Source: Sipunculus nudus
Taxonomy: Eukaryota > Annelida > Sipuncula > Golfingiida > Sipunculidae
Reading direction: 5' to 3'
DNA: 64,000 nucleotides
Assembly: GCA_026874595.1 (NCBI GenBank)
Contig: CM049322.1
Coordinates: 26,790,340 to 26,854,339 of the forward strand
The position numbers were made by a program, and so were the translations under genes. The notes beneath the pieces were generated by a model. That model was not told the origin of the DNA and searched no databases. It worked only from the letters and a program-made list of their open reading frames with translations. Below, piece after piece: positions 36,703-46,326 of the stretch (the first letter of the stretch is position 1; each line of letters begins with the position of its first letter).

Positions 36703-37701
36703 AAATTATAAAAGTAAGGAGTGTTTATGTTTTATAATTGATCATATAAATAATCAAATATATGTCTCATTGTCTATGATAACAGGGGGGATAGTAAAAA
36801 CAATTACTACCACCCTCCATCGGGATGGGTGTTGTATGTATAGAGCTTCATTTGAGACCAGCCCCATGTGTGGTACTAAGGAAAGGCCTGCCAAATAAAA
36901 ACACACTTTACAAATACTATATATATACAGTAATACTACTGTCACTTAACCTAAGCAAAAAGGATTTATTAATGTCAAAACAACCTGAGGACAAATTTGC
37001 ATTTCTGATTATAAAGCACATATTAAAACTATGATAAAAAGAAAGCATCAGTGCTATATGCTTATGGCAAAACCTAGTTGATTATTAGCTGATTTTTGTC
37101 AAGCCGAAACATGCCACCATGGCACCAGTCACAACAATGTTAAAACAACAACAAAACATTGTGAGCGATATTGAGCAAACTTGACCAATTCAAGAACCAA
37201 TTGAATTGTATCAGCATATTGTACTATTCTACATTTTATTGCTTCAAATATTATATTACTGAATTATATTGTTATTTTGATAATAAACATCAAACTTCCG
37301 CAGATACCATCTTCAATTACACATGGTTAATGTCAAAGTTGCCATAACATCTACAGATCTAAATTTGCTGCTTTATTCTCCTGTTACGGTGTCTCAGACG
37401 TTGTCATATGAAGATAATTCCTCTGCCTTGCCTGCCCAGATCACCTCGTGTGCCATGCTGGAACCACGTGGACGTGCAATTGGGGACCGCGGTTCTTTTT
37501 CAGGGGCTTCCGAGGAAATTCACAAATTTCTTCACAAAGGCCTTCACAAATTGTTCATATCATGGATAGCAGCTGCCCAATGTTAGAAATTTACACAACA
37601 ATTTTATTTGTAGGTTCATCATACCTGTCATATGTGCAAAAACACCTTGAGTGTGGAAGTAGGGCTTCAATTGTAACAATTAAACAGACAATAATACTTA
37701 C
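36528..37701. other. Intron with TA microsatellite
   Basis: A TA dinucleotide tract covers about 36653-36700. The remainder up to the nicastrin exon at 37702 is AT-rich with no recognised repeat end. Short plus-strand open frames at 37323-37774 are on the strand opposite the gene, and the second runs through the nicastrin exon; neither is called. Confidence 0.6.
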
Positions 37702-37808
37702 CCTTGTTGATGCCACAATAATGGACCTGTTGGCAATTGTTGTGGTTTTGTTTACAGGTCTCACAAAGGCATAAACATTGCTGCTTCCAATAGGGTCACA
37801 ATAGGTCA
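37702..37808 (-). CDS. NCSTN: Nicastrin exon (CDP...NVY segment)
   Basis: The 107-bp exon has 2 bases completing the previous codon, then 35 codons. The peptide begins TYCDPIGSSNVY and ends SIIVASTR. It matches nicastrin around human CDPLSDYNVW through VVVAATR, and keeps the CDP and NV residues. Two sequons are visible, NKT and NRS, as expected for a heavily glycosylated lumenal domain. The acceptor is TTTATTTGAAG and the donor is AAGG followed by GTAAGTATT, both on the minus strand. The exon ends in phase 0 and joins LDSYS of the next exon, recreating the TRLDS string found in the human protein. The upstream intron is 15.7 kb and contains the full LTR retrotransposon; the downstream intron is 20.0 kb. 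Confidence 0.9.
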
Positions 37809-38773
37809 CTTCAAATAAAAAAAACCATATTAGATGTGTGATTTGACATGATACTATCAATTTGACCAAATGAAAGCAAGAAATGCATGTAAATCTCAAA
37901 ATGTTTATGCGAATTGAATCATTATGATTAATTTTAATGTGAGCCTACAGGGACTGTTATACAAATTTAGTTTGTTCGTGCAGAGCCATGTCATATACTG
38001 TGGATATCATGGGTTTAAAATTTTGTGGTTTTGACCTTAAACACTATTCATAGGGTTAAAACTTTTGTGGATTAATCGTTCCTGGTCATGCATTTTATTA
38101 AAATTCATTTGTGAGCAGACCTGAAAATAAGCCAAAGATCGTTGAATGTTTGGTAAAAATGCACTGAAAGTTTACCACTTTAAGACTCATTAAATCAAAT
38201 GTCAGATCCATGCTGTCCCCGTGCAGGCGGTGTTGGCTCAATGACACAACAACTAAAATATTGTTTGACTTATCTGAATCGTGGTTGAAAATATTTAGAT
38301 AAATCTCGAGAGATTTCAGGGATAATTCCACCTGAGTCCATCAAATGAAGTCATGCATAACTATAGGTTAATGCGCTCCAGATTGGTATGTCATTCGTTC
38401 AGAAGAAATCCCGTTTCCACTCCAGTGGGGACCAGTTCTCCAGAACGAGGCCACAGTTAAACTGGGCCCAAGCTCAAAAATGTGCACAGCCATGGGACTA
38501 ACTAGATTAACTGTGCAGCATGGTTGAGCTCTAATTGTTTGGCCATTAATTAACAGGATACAGCTATAGGGTTGCCTTGTTTACAGGGTGCATGTTATCA
38601 ACATCACACCAAACTTGTGCCAGAAACCATGCAGAGGGACTGTCACTCTGTCACTTGTCCGCAGCTTATGCGAGTCGGCTAAGCCTGTCATTACCAGCAT
38701 CCAACATGATAAATAAACAAAGCCTACAGGCCTAATGCGAACCTGTGCTTCGGGATATACACCAGGTACAATG
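37809..38773. other. Intron; one dispersed GGCCT-palindrome motif
   Basis: The motif AGCCTACAGGCCTAATG followed by CGAACCTGTGC at 38720-38748 recurs at 58107-58138 and 58276-58304. Otherwise no genes or repeat ends seen. Confidence 0.5.
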
Positions 38774-38880
38774 CAGACATGGGGTAATGGTAATCAGTAA
38801 TCATAATCGATTACATTTATTTTAAAAGGAAAGTTATTATAATCATAATCAATTACTCTCCCGATGAAATTGTAATCATA
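38774..38880 (+). mobile_element. Left end of a second hAT-like element (CAGACATGGGG)
   Basis: CAGACATGGGGTAATGGTAATC followed by repeated TAATCATAATC is closely related to the left end at 54799 (CAGACATGGGGTAATAGTAATAG). Family F sequence starts abruptly at about 38881, and GATATGATTACATTGATTAC resumes at 40556, suggesting that element inserted into this one. The right end was not identified. Confidence 0.5.
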
Positions 38881-39183
38881 ACAAGGGCACCACAAAGCAG
38901 AGCATCCCCTCGCATGGGAGCATACTGATAAGGGGTGTATTACGCAAGTATTAAAATGAGGAGGGGAGGTGTGTGAGCTTGAGCTTTGACGTCAAACTCA
39001 ATAAGTTGTAAGTGTATGGGTGGGTGAGGCATATGTGAAGGAGAAAGCTTAAGATCAAATGATTTGGCTTAAAATTGATCAATAAGGTATATTGAGACGG
39101 ATGGGAAGACAGACAGGAAGACGGATGTACAAACAAAGGAGTTAGTATATCCGCTGTTGCAAATTTGTTATGAGGGGATAAAA
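38881..39183 (+). mobile_element. Short family F element with ATCCCCTC / GAGGGGAT ends
   Basis: Starts ACAAGGGCACCACAAAG, with ATCCCCTC at about 38905. Ends TTGTTATGAGGGGATAAAAAC (about 39165-39185), whose GAGGGGAT is the exact inverse. A simple tail, GACGGATGGGAAGACAGACAG, precedes it. Another 5' end (CAAGGGCACTGCAAAG) follows at 39249. Confidence 0.6.
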
Positions 39184-39248
39184 ACATATTGGGCTAGCAA
39201 CTCAATCAATGTAAGAAGGATTGGGTCCAGATGAAAAAAGCATATGGC

Positions 39249-40556
39249 ACAAGGGCACTGCAAAGTGGAGCATAATGTTGCAGATACTTAAAATGGATCC
39301 ACAAGCTTTTTCAAGAAGTGGGTGCTGTGGCCGTGACCTTTGACCCCGTTACCTCAAAATCGGTAGGCTTCTTCATCCATGGGTGGGTGAGCCATATGTG
39401 TGAGATGAAAGTTTGGCTTGAAATCGATCAACAAGCTATTTCAAGAAGTGGGTGCTGTGGCCATGACCTTTGACCCTGTGACCTCAAAATTAATAGGTTT
39501 CTTCATCCATGGGTTATGTGGTTCTGTAGAGACGTCGATGACGTTGGGGGTCCTACAGGTTACCGCTTGTGAGGACACAGGAGAACACAGGGGGACAATC
39601 AAACGGAGAGCGTTGAAGCATAACACCACAGAAGACAACAGACAAACATGTGACTCTTTATATTAACTGGAACTTGTTTCTTTTGTGAATGGTATGACGT
39701 CATGTCGTGAACAGCTATAAAAGCATCACATGCCCGATCCTGTATGGGCTGCAATTATTATGTGAACTGTTGTAGTGCTCACCAGGCCTAGTTTTGGACA
39801 TCTGAACTTTGTTTCGTTTGAGGATGGACTTTTTATTGTGAACAGCTCCTACGCAGCCCCAGGAGCCGTACATGCACTTGTACTCGCACTATGTGATTTA
39901 TTGATTGGAGGCACGCCTACTACACTTCATTTTGAGCTAAGTATTCTAAAATATGGGTGTCTCACTTGGACAGACTTATGTGAACCAAACATTTTGTATT
40001 CTTGTATATATTGTATATAATGATTTGTCTTTTAAAAAATATTATCATTTAAAGAGTCATTCTTCAGTTGAGTTGGTTGCCTGTGGAAAGTTTAGTTACA
40101 CGTAACAAATGGGTGGGTAAGCCATATGTGCAAGATGAAAGGTTTAGGTCAAACAGTTTTGCTTAAAATGGGTCCACAAGCTTTTCAAGAAGTGGGTGCT
40201 GTGGCCGTGACCTTTGACCCTGTGACCTCAAAATCAATAGGTTTCTTCATCTTTGGGTGGGTGAGCCATAGGTGTGAGATGAAAGGTTTAGGTCAAACGG
40301 TTTTGCTTGAAATCGATCCACAAACTTTTTCAAGAAGTGGGTGCTGTGACTGTGACCTTTAACCCTGTGACCGCAAAATCGATAGGTTTCTTCATCCTTG
40401 GGTGGATAAGCCATATGTGCGAGATGAAAGGTTTCGGGCAAACGGTTTGGCTTGAAATTGATCCACAAGGCAATTTCAGACAGACCGACGGATGGACAGA
40501 CGGACGGACGCACGAACGGAGGCGTTACTATATCCCTCCGTTGGAATAATAATTAG
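39249..40556 (+). repeat. Family F tandem core, split by a solo-LTR-like insertion
   Basis: Units share AAGTGGGTGCTGTGGCCGTG, ACCTTTGACCCTGTGACCTC and TTCTTCATCCATGGGTGGG. Copies lie at 39280-39514 and 40109-40490; the tail at 40480-40520 is GACGGATGGACAGACGGACG. The interval 39515-40108 interrupts a unit at ATGGGT. Confidence 0.75.
39515..40108 (+). mobile_element. Solo-LTR-like insertion with 6-bp flanking duplication ATGGGT
   Basis: ATGGGT occurs at 39509-39514 and 40109-40114, exactly where a family F unit is interrupted. The insert contains TGTGGTTCTG near its left end and ACACGTAACA near its right end, compatible with TG...CA LTR termini within one or two bases. Inside are TGACGTCA (39695-39702) and, 14 bp on, a TATAAAA box (39716-39722), a promoter-like arrangement. 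AT-rich sequence with AATATT lies near 40030. No internal retrotransposon region or second LTR is present. It could alternatively be another short element with 6-bp target duplication. Confidence 0.5.
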
Positions 40557-41396
40557 ATATGATTACATTGATTACTTTTGTATTTTCCAATTTTAAACAG
40601 CTACAATTAATGTTTCCTAAAACGCTTTGTTTCCTAAAACACTTTCATGTTTAACACTGATACAATTCATCATTAAAAGAGTGAAGTATGCAGCTGTTGT
40701 GACTCCTGACAGCCATCAAATCACACTTAGGTAGTAGATGTATCTAATGGAAGCTAGGTGGATTGTTTGTGTGGGCATTTTGAGATTAAATGAGAGAAGA
40801 AAAAATAAAATCAGTATAGTATGGTCATCATAACTTTGTTAAAGACCTTACATGGTGAAGTGCTCACTATAACAGCTCTTAGCTATTTTCATTTTAGCCA
40901 AAGTCTTTCAGTATAAGTAAACAGATTTACAAACAGGCCAAGATTGTGTCTGTATCTATAATTAGCTTGGCAGCCTGCCAACTATTTCAGATTTGGCAAC
41001 AGGTTGGCAGACTGCAGCCACAAATATAAGCCACTACAGGGGCTGCATCTTGCTTTGTCACCAGCTGGATATAGCTTTACATAACCCACAAAGCCTGAGT
41101 TGTTCTCCTCATGGATCTGCCAAAGACCAGTAGCTAGTTTAGAGCACTGCATGAGCAAACACTGCATACAACAAAGAAGCCATGCTCTTTTGATAACTAT
41201 CTCTGTGTACATCTCCTGGATAAGAGCTGGACTCCCTCTGTTGTTCCATGGAGAATCAAATTCTATCTCCATGGAAGTACCATACCCTTCCCTCTTTACA
41301 GCTGATTAGCTTAGCATTTCTTGACCTCTGACCATATCTTTGTAAAATATGATATAAACTTATTTATTTTACATGGATTGTACAAATAGTTATTAT

Positions 41397-41600
41397 AACT
41401 AATCGAGGCACTCTCCATGGCTCAGGTGATGGCGTTCGGTAGTCTGCAGGGGTGGAGGAAACCGGAGTACCCGGAGAAAACCACCGGCCTTGGACGGGCA
41501 ACTACAACCCACTCTCATCGCCTCGCCGGGGATCGAACCCGGGTCGCCAGCAGAGAGAGCCAAGCGTTTTTACAACTCAGCTGTCCAGGCCCCTGTTGTA
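41397..41600 (-). mobile_element. tRNA-derived SINE
   Basis: On the minus strand the sequence has a tRNA-like head with a B-box match (GGGTTCGATCCCC, near 41526-41540) and an A-box-like GGACAGCTGAGTTG about 50 bp before it. This is followed by GGTTTTCTCCGGGTACTCCG, a block common in invertebrate SINEs. There is no complete cloverleaf, so it is not a functional tRNA gene. 40557-41396 upstream is plain intron. Confidence 0.65.
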
Positions 41601-42019
41601 AATATAAGTTATGAAATGTTGTTAGCCAATACTGTCCTCCAGCTAGTGCAGCTAGTGGCTCTCGGCATACATACTTAGTAGAAATGGATCCCTTTATCCG
41701 TGAGTTTTGTCTTATATTTCAGTATAGATGCTTGTACATGGAAGACATAAGACCGCGTCTGTTTATTTTCCCCATTACAATGTTAAATCTGACCGTTTAA
41801 GGTATGATAAGGCATAGTATGTTGTTATATGCATTTAAGCCATGTAAGCTACTGAACATATATTAATTTTTAATGGTCAAGATGTTGTACAAAGGTATAT
41901 GTTAATGGTTATATGTGGACAATTAATTGTGACTAGGTTTAAAGTCTTTGCTCATATACTAATGAGGTGATTTTTCAGGAGTAACTTGCAGGTGAATACT
42001 ACCTAGCTTACATCAGGCC

Positions 42020-42339
42020 TCAGGGATCTGAGAATGCAGAAACAATAAACGTGGTAATGTGGTATCAATACAAACCTTGTGTTTGATCTGGGAAGGGAGA
42101 CACACTACACATGGTACTGTGGTATCAACACAAACCTTGTGTTTGATCTGAGAAGGCAGAGACAATATACATGGTACTGTGGTGTCAACACACACCTTGT
42201 GTTTGATCTGAGAAGGCAGGGACAATATACATGGTACTGTGGTATTAACACACACCTTGTGTTTGATCTGAGAAGGCAGAGACAATATACATGGTACTGT
42301 GGTGTCAACACACACCTTGTGTTTGATCTGAGAAGGCAG
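42020..42339. repeat. 60-bp minisatellite, left part (about 5 units)
   Basis: The unit is 60 bp with landmarks GACAATATACATGGTACTGT and ACCTTGTGTTTGATCTGAGA. Unit starts step by 60 (for example near 42152, 42212, 42272). It is interrupted at 42339 by the LTR retrotransposon and continues at 53303. Because 60 is divisible by 3, both strands stay open, but the translations are pure repeat and not coding. Confidence 0.95.
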
Positions 42340-44273
42340 TGTCGTAAAATTTATTATTAATATCTGTCAGCCTTAGCAGCACCATCATTAATACAGCTAT
42401 CACTATCAGATATTCATCCCGTTTTTAAACACTGTTACGACCCAGCGTCAACAGCAACTATTTATGTAACTGTGACCAGCTTCAGCTGTTTAGTACAGAT
42501 TTTTATCAGGTATAACGTCGGATATTAATAATCTCAGGGATTATGTCATACTTCATGTCATTTGTAGACCGATAATTAATACAGTAGCACGAGTCATTAC
42601 ATTGTTAAATGTGAAGCGTTGTCAACATATAGCTACACCTGATTGTGCACTAGGCGACTGTCACTTTAATTTGTAAACATGCGGGCCGTCCGAGCGATAA
42701 TACGGATGTTTTACGGACGCTGTACTTACAGGACAACTTTACGTGCTCACCTTAATATGTTAACATGGAGGTCAACTGTAAGCTCCATTTTGCATGTAGG
42801 TATTTTTATCACCACGTATAATTCATCACAGAAATGCATGTTTAGCGTTGTATTCAGATGACCAGCTGTTCATCACGTTCCCGCTTACAGGACTACTTCT
42901 TCTTATATCACTACACAAGTGTAATGACGTAATGGGGAAAGCCCGTTTCTGATTGGCTGGAAGTCGAAGCGGCATGGTGTTTCCCTTTTACCAAAACAAA
43001 CGCTTATACTTGTCATATTAACGCTAATTTGACTAAACTGTTCTTAATATAGCATAATTATGTATTATGATACATTTTTATAGTGATCAAGCAGGTTTCA
43101 TGGCCGGTTTCTGTGCTGAGGTGTGGGAATGTATTTATTAGCGTACCGCTAAAGGTCCACACCGGCCGCTGTCATTATAAAAGGAGGGGCGCGCCCCAAT
43201 GTAAACAACTGTTGTCGTCTGTCACTTACAGAGACATCTAGGGTCCTCACAGGGTGCCGCTCTCAGAGCCAGAATGTAGGTTTATTAATAATTGGTCACA
43301 ACATTTCCTATAATAAATTAACTAAAGTGAGCCAATTATTGGCCACATATAATATTCTGAGTCACATAAAATTGTAGCCAGTAAATAATAATAGAGTCGA
43401 CCGGGTGACCGGTGGCCCTGGTCACAGGTGTGACCAGGTGGCCAGCCTCACTGTCCACCATGGGCAAGTGGCCACTTGGCCACAGGGCTGCACCCACAGT
43501 ATGTGGATGTTGTTGTATAATATAATGAGGTCTTGGGCAGGAGATAATATTTATATCTCTAAATAATATTACGTTATTATCATTATTACAATATTATTCA
43601 TCCTATAAATGGATGAATGCTAAATTGCCTGGGCCAGATGGTCACACAGATGTGGCCAGGGCATTTGGCCACACAGCTATGGCTATGATAAAGACCATGG
43701 GGCATATATGTATGTTAACTGCAGACTCTTTATATTAAGGGTAATAGTTCTAGTAATATGTGGAACCCTTTATTATTAATTATTATTATATCTGGCAGTT
43801 GGGGCTACATTTTCTGATGATTATGGGACATATGTCGACACAGTTCTTATGATTAGGGGACATATGTCGATCCAGTGTTAAATTCTCCTTAATAAGGAGG
43901 TTTGTAAATAATTGTATAATCATGGATCAACTCTCCTTTATAAGGAGTTGTATATAGTGATAATGTCCTCCTTTATAAGGAGTTGCATGTATAAGTGTTA
44001 TTTCAGAATAATGTTCAAACTTATTGAAGGAGTTATTTTATATTTAATGAGGTATGAATGAGCGAGTGCATGTATACATGGTCCATCCCATCCCGATATT
44101 TATGATAAATAATAACCCTTATTAAAGCCCCTTAATACTAAATCACATATAAAGAAATTTGATGCCCTTCCTATAAATTATACATGGCATCCTGACAATT
44201 TAGACGGACGTGACAGCAGGATGGCTCTATATTAAATAGAGTCCCACATGGCGACAAAATGGGGTCGACCACA
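42340..44273 (+). repeat. 5' LTR (1,934 bp)
   Basis: Starts TGTCGTAAAATTTATT, ends GTCGACCACA. The long U3 region is rich in TGGCCA-type palindromes (43390-43690). It has three copies of the hairpin CTCCTTTATAAGGAG or a close variant (43885-43899, 43933-43947, 43968-43982) and two of GACATATGTC (43827-43836, 43859-43868). The TATA box lies upstream of these, so much of that region may be transcribed leader. Confidence 0.95.
43176..43197 (+). promoter_or_regulatory. LTR core promoter: TATAAAAG and palindrome GGGGCGCGCCCC
   Basis: TATAAAAG (43176-43183) is followed 2 bp later by the perfect 12-bp palindrome GGGGCGCGCCCC (43186-43197). The same pair is present in the 3' LTR (TATA at 52213-52220). 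A start of transcription near 43205 is inferred. Confidence 0.6.
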
Positions 44274-44276
44274 AAA

Positions 44277-44294
44277 TGGTGTCAGAAGTGGGAT
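44277..44294 (+). promoter_or_regulatory. Primer binding site, tRNA-Leu(CAA)-like
   Basis: TGGTGTCAGAAGTGGGAT begins 3 bp after the LTR end. Its first three bases complement the CCA end, and all 18 match the complement of the 3' end of animal tRNA-Leu(CAA) as I know it. This gives the minus-strand DNA primer. Confidence 0.8.
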
Positions 44295-44370
44295 AGCAGT
44301 TAGCATCCACTGTTATAATAAAGACTCATGCATCCTGCTGTCATATACAGAATAATAATTGAGCATCGCC

Positions 44371-46293
44371 ATGGCTACAAAGAAGGGGTACAATCTAAGG
44401 GCCCAGACCAAAATCAGTGGTGCTGAAGAACCACCAGTTGACAGTGAGAGGGGGAACCCACTAGTAATGGCTAACACTATGGAAGCTGAAGAGCCACATT
44501 TAGAGGAAATTGATCAATCATTCAGCCTGACCACTCTGCCAAACAGTAAAGATCGTAAGGATGAAGAAAATGATCCCAATATTAAATTCACTCAGAAAAG
44601 TATCACCACCCATCAAGTACCAGAACTGAAGTTTGTCGAAACCCAGGGGGCTGGAGATATGGCATTTGCTAACATGTGTCCTGTAATGTTGCAACAGGAT
44701 CCAACAGAAGATCACCAGGGTTATGAGCACCATAATTTTACAAGTCATGTGGACTGACCTGTCATCAGGGACACTCAGCCTAGTCCTGTCAGGGCACCCC
44801 AGTTTGAGACAAAGCCAAATTCTGCCTTGCTGGAACCTACACCAAGGCTGCCTACATTTACAGGGAAACAAGAATGGGAATCTTTTTGGGTGCAGTTTGG
44901 ATTTTTGGCAAAACAGTTTGCCTGGGATGATAATAAACAGTTAAGCTATTTAATGTCAAGTCTTCAGGAAGGAGCACTTGCATTTGTATCTAGATTACCT
45001 GTTGTGACCAGATCTAATCTGTCAGGATTAGTGGCTGCCTTGAAGCATAGATATGGAGATAATGTCCTACCAGAGACACACAGAGCTTCACTATCCCTGA
45101 TAAAGAAAGAGCCAAGAGAAAATTTGCCAGAATATGCGGCTCGCGTTACTGAGATAATGGCAAAGGCTTATCTTGGGCTAGAGGGTAGCCAGTTGTTTAA
45201 TAGTATGCTGATTGAACATATGGTCAAAGGATTGCCGGATCCTAGTCTGGTGTATGATGTAATGAGTAGGCGCCCTTCAAGTGTTGAGGAAGCACTGGAT
45301 TTAATTGAATGGTACGAATGCTGTAAGTCGTTGAAACGCAAGCCGATTATTACTCGAAGAGTCGAGACAGATCGTACTGCTCAAGAAGATAGAGAAGATA
45401 AAGTACAGGGGGACCAAACTCAGCTCGTCACTAGAGACCAGCTATACTCTATATTCCAAGACCTTAAGGATGGCTTTGTACATGCCATGCATGACATGAT
45501 CACTACAGTTCCTGATATAGAGAATGAGAGATCTATGTACCATGTTCCTGCAAGACGGAACGGGCGACACAACTACCATGTTCCCACAGAGGGGAACGGG
45601 AGACACAACTACCATGTTCCCATGGAGGGGAACGGGCGACACAACTACCATGTTCCCATGGAGGGGAACGGGAGACACAACTACCATGTTCCCATGGAGG
45701 GGAACTGGCGACACAATTACTATGTTCCCATGGAGGGGAATGGGCGACACAACTACCATGTTCCCATAGAGGGGAACGGGCGACACAACTACCATGTTCC
45801 CATGGAGGGGAACAGGCGACACCACTACCATGTTCCCATGGAGGGGAACGGGCGACACAACTACCATGTTCCCATGGAAGGGAACGGGCGACACAACTAC
45901 CATGTTCCCATGGAGGGGAACGGGCGACACAACTACCATGTTCCCATGGAAGGGAATGGGCGACACAACTACCATGCTTCTGAGAAAGGAGACATGAGAC
46001 ATTTTATGCATGAGGCCTTGGATAAACAGACTGGCAGATCTGATTTTAGGAACAGACAAGGGGGTAGTACAAGCGTAGTATCTCACACTTCAGGACAGAA
46101 CAGAAAATACCAGGATGTCCAGGGGAATAACTTAAGAACCAGTGCACAGAGTGCAGGTGCCAGTTGTAAGAAAATCTTCACTGGAGAGTGTTTTAACTGC
46201 CATGAGATGGGACATATGGCTCAGGACTGCCATGTAACCAGAGGATTTCGTCAGAGGTCCGTTATAGATAATGCCGAAACCCATTTAAATTAG
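44371..46293 (+). pseudogene. gag: gag, with an in-frame TGA and a CCHC zinc knuckle
   Basis: The start is the ATG at 44371 in good context (GCCATGG). The frame is open to 46293 except for one TGA at 44755-44757, about 128 codons in; both sides are coherent Gag. After the stop the capsid-like region contains PTFTGKQEWESFWVQF and LPEYAARVTEIM, typical of Ty3/gypsy Gag. At 45541-45972 twelve tandem 12-residue units (VPMEGNGRHNYH, minor variants) form a basic, His-rich linker. The nucleocapsid-like zinc knuckle CFNCHEMGHMAQDC (CX2CX4HX4C) is at 46189-46230. The ORF ends LN-stop, inside a frameshift signal. An open frame on the opposite strand (45442-46086) is a shadow of the repeat. Confidence 0.9.
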
Positions 46294-46326
46294 ACTTGGC
46301 TGAACCCTTGTCTGTGGGTTCAGCCA
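46284..46326 (+). promoter_or_regulatory. -1 ribosomal frameshift signal between gag and pol
   Basis: The slippery heptamer TTTAAAT (46284-46290) is in the gag frame as T TTA AAT, directly before the gag stop TAG (46291-46293). Six bases later a perfect 11-bp stem (46297-46307 with 46316-46326; arms contain GGCTGAACCC and GGGTTCAGCC) closes an 8-base loop. Slipping back one base enters the pol frame (Leu-Asp-Leu-Ala). The pol frame is closed upstream by TAA at 46269-46271, so pol must be entered in the 46272-46293 overlap. Confidence 0.85.

Noticed and set aside
41520-41600. A tRNA gene
   Set aside because: B-box and a weak A-box are present, but there is no cloverleaf; context and following block indicate a tRNA-derived SINE.
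42013-42360. Repeat-protein ORFs on both strands
   Set aside because: The 60-bp minisatellite is divisible by 3, so frames stay open by arithmetic; the array is intronic and interrupted by a transposon.
45442-46086. 214-codon minus-strand ORF
   Set aside because: Antisense shadow of the gag 36-bp repeat.
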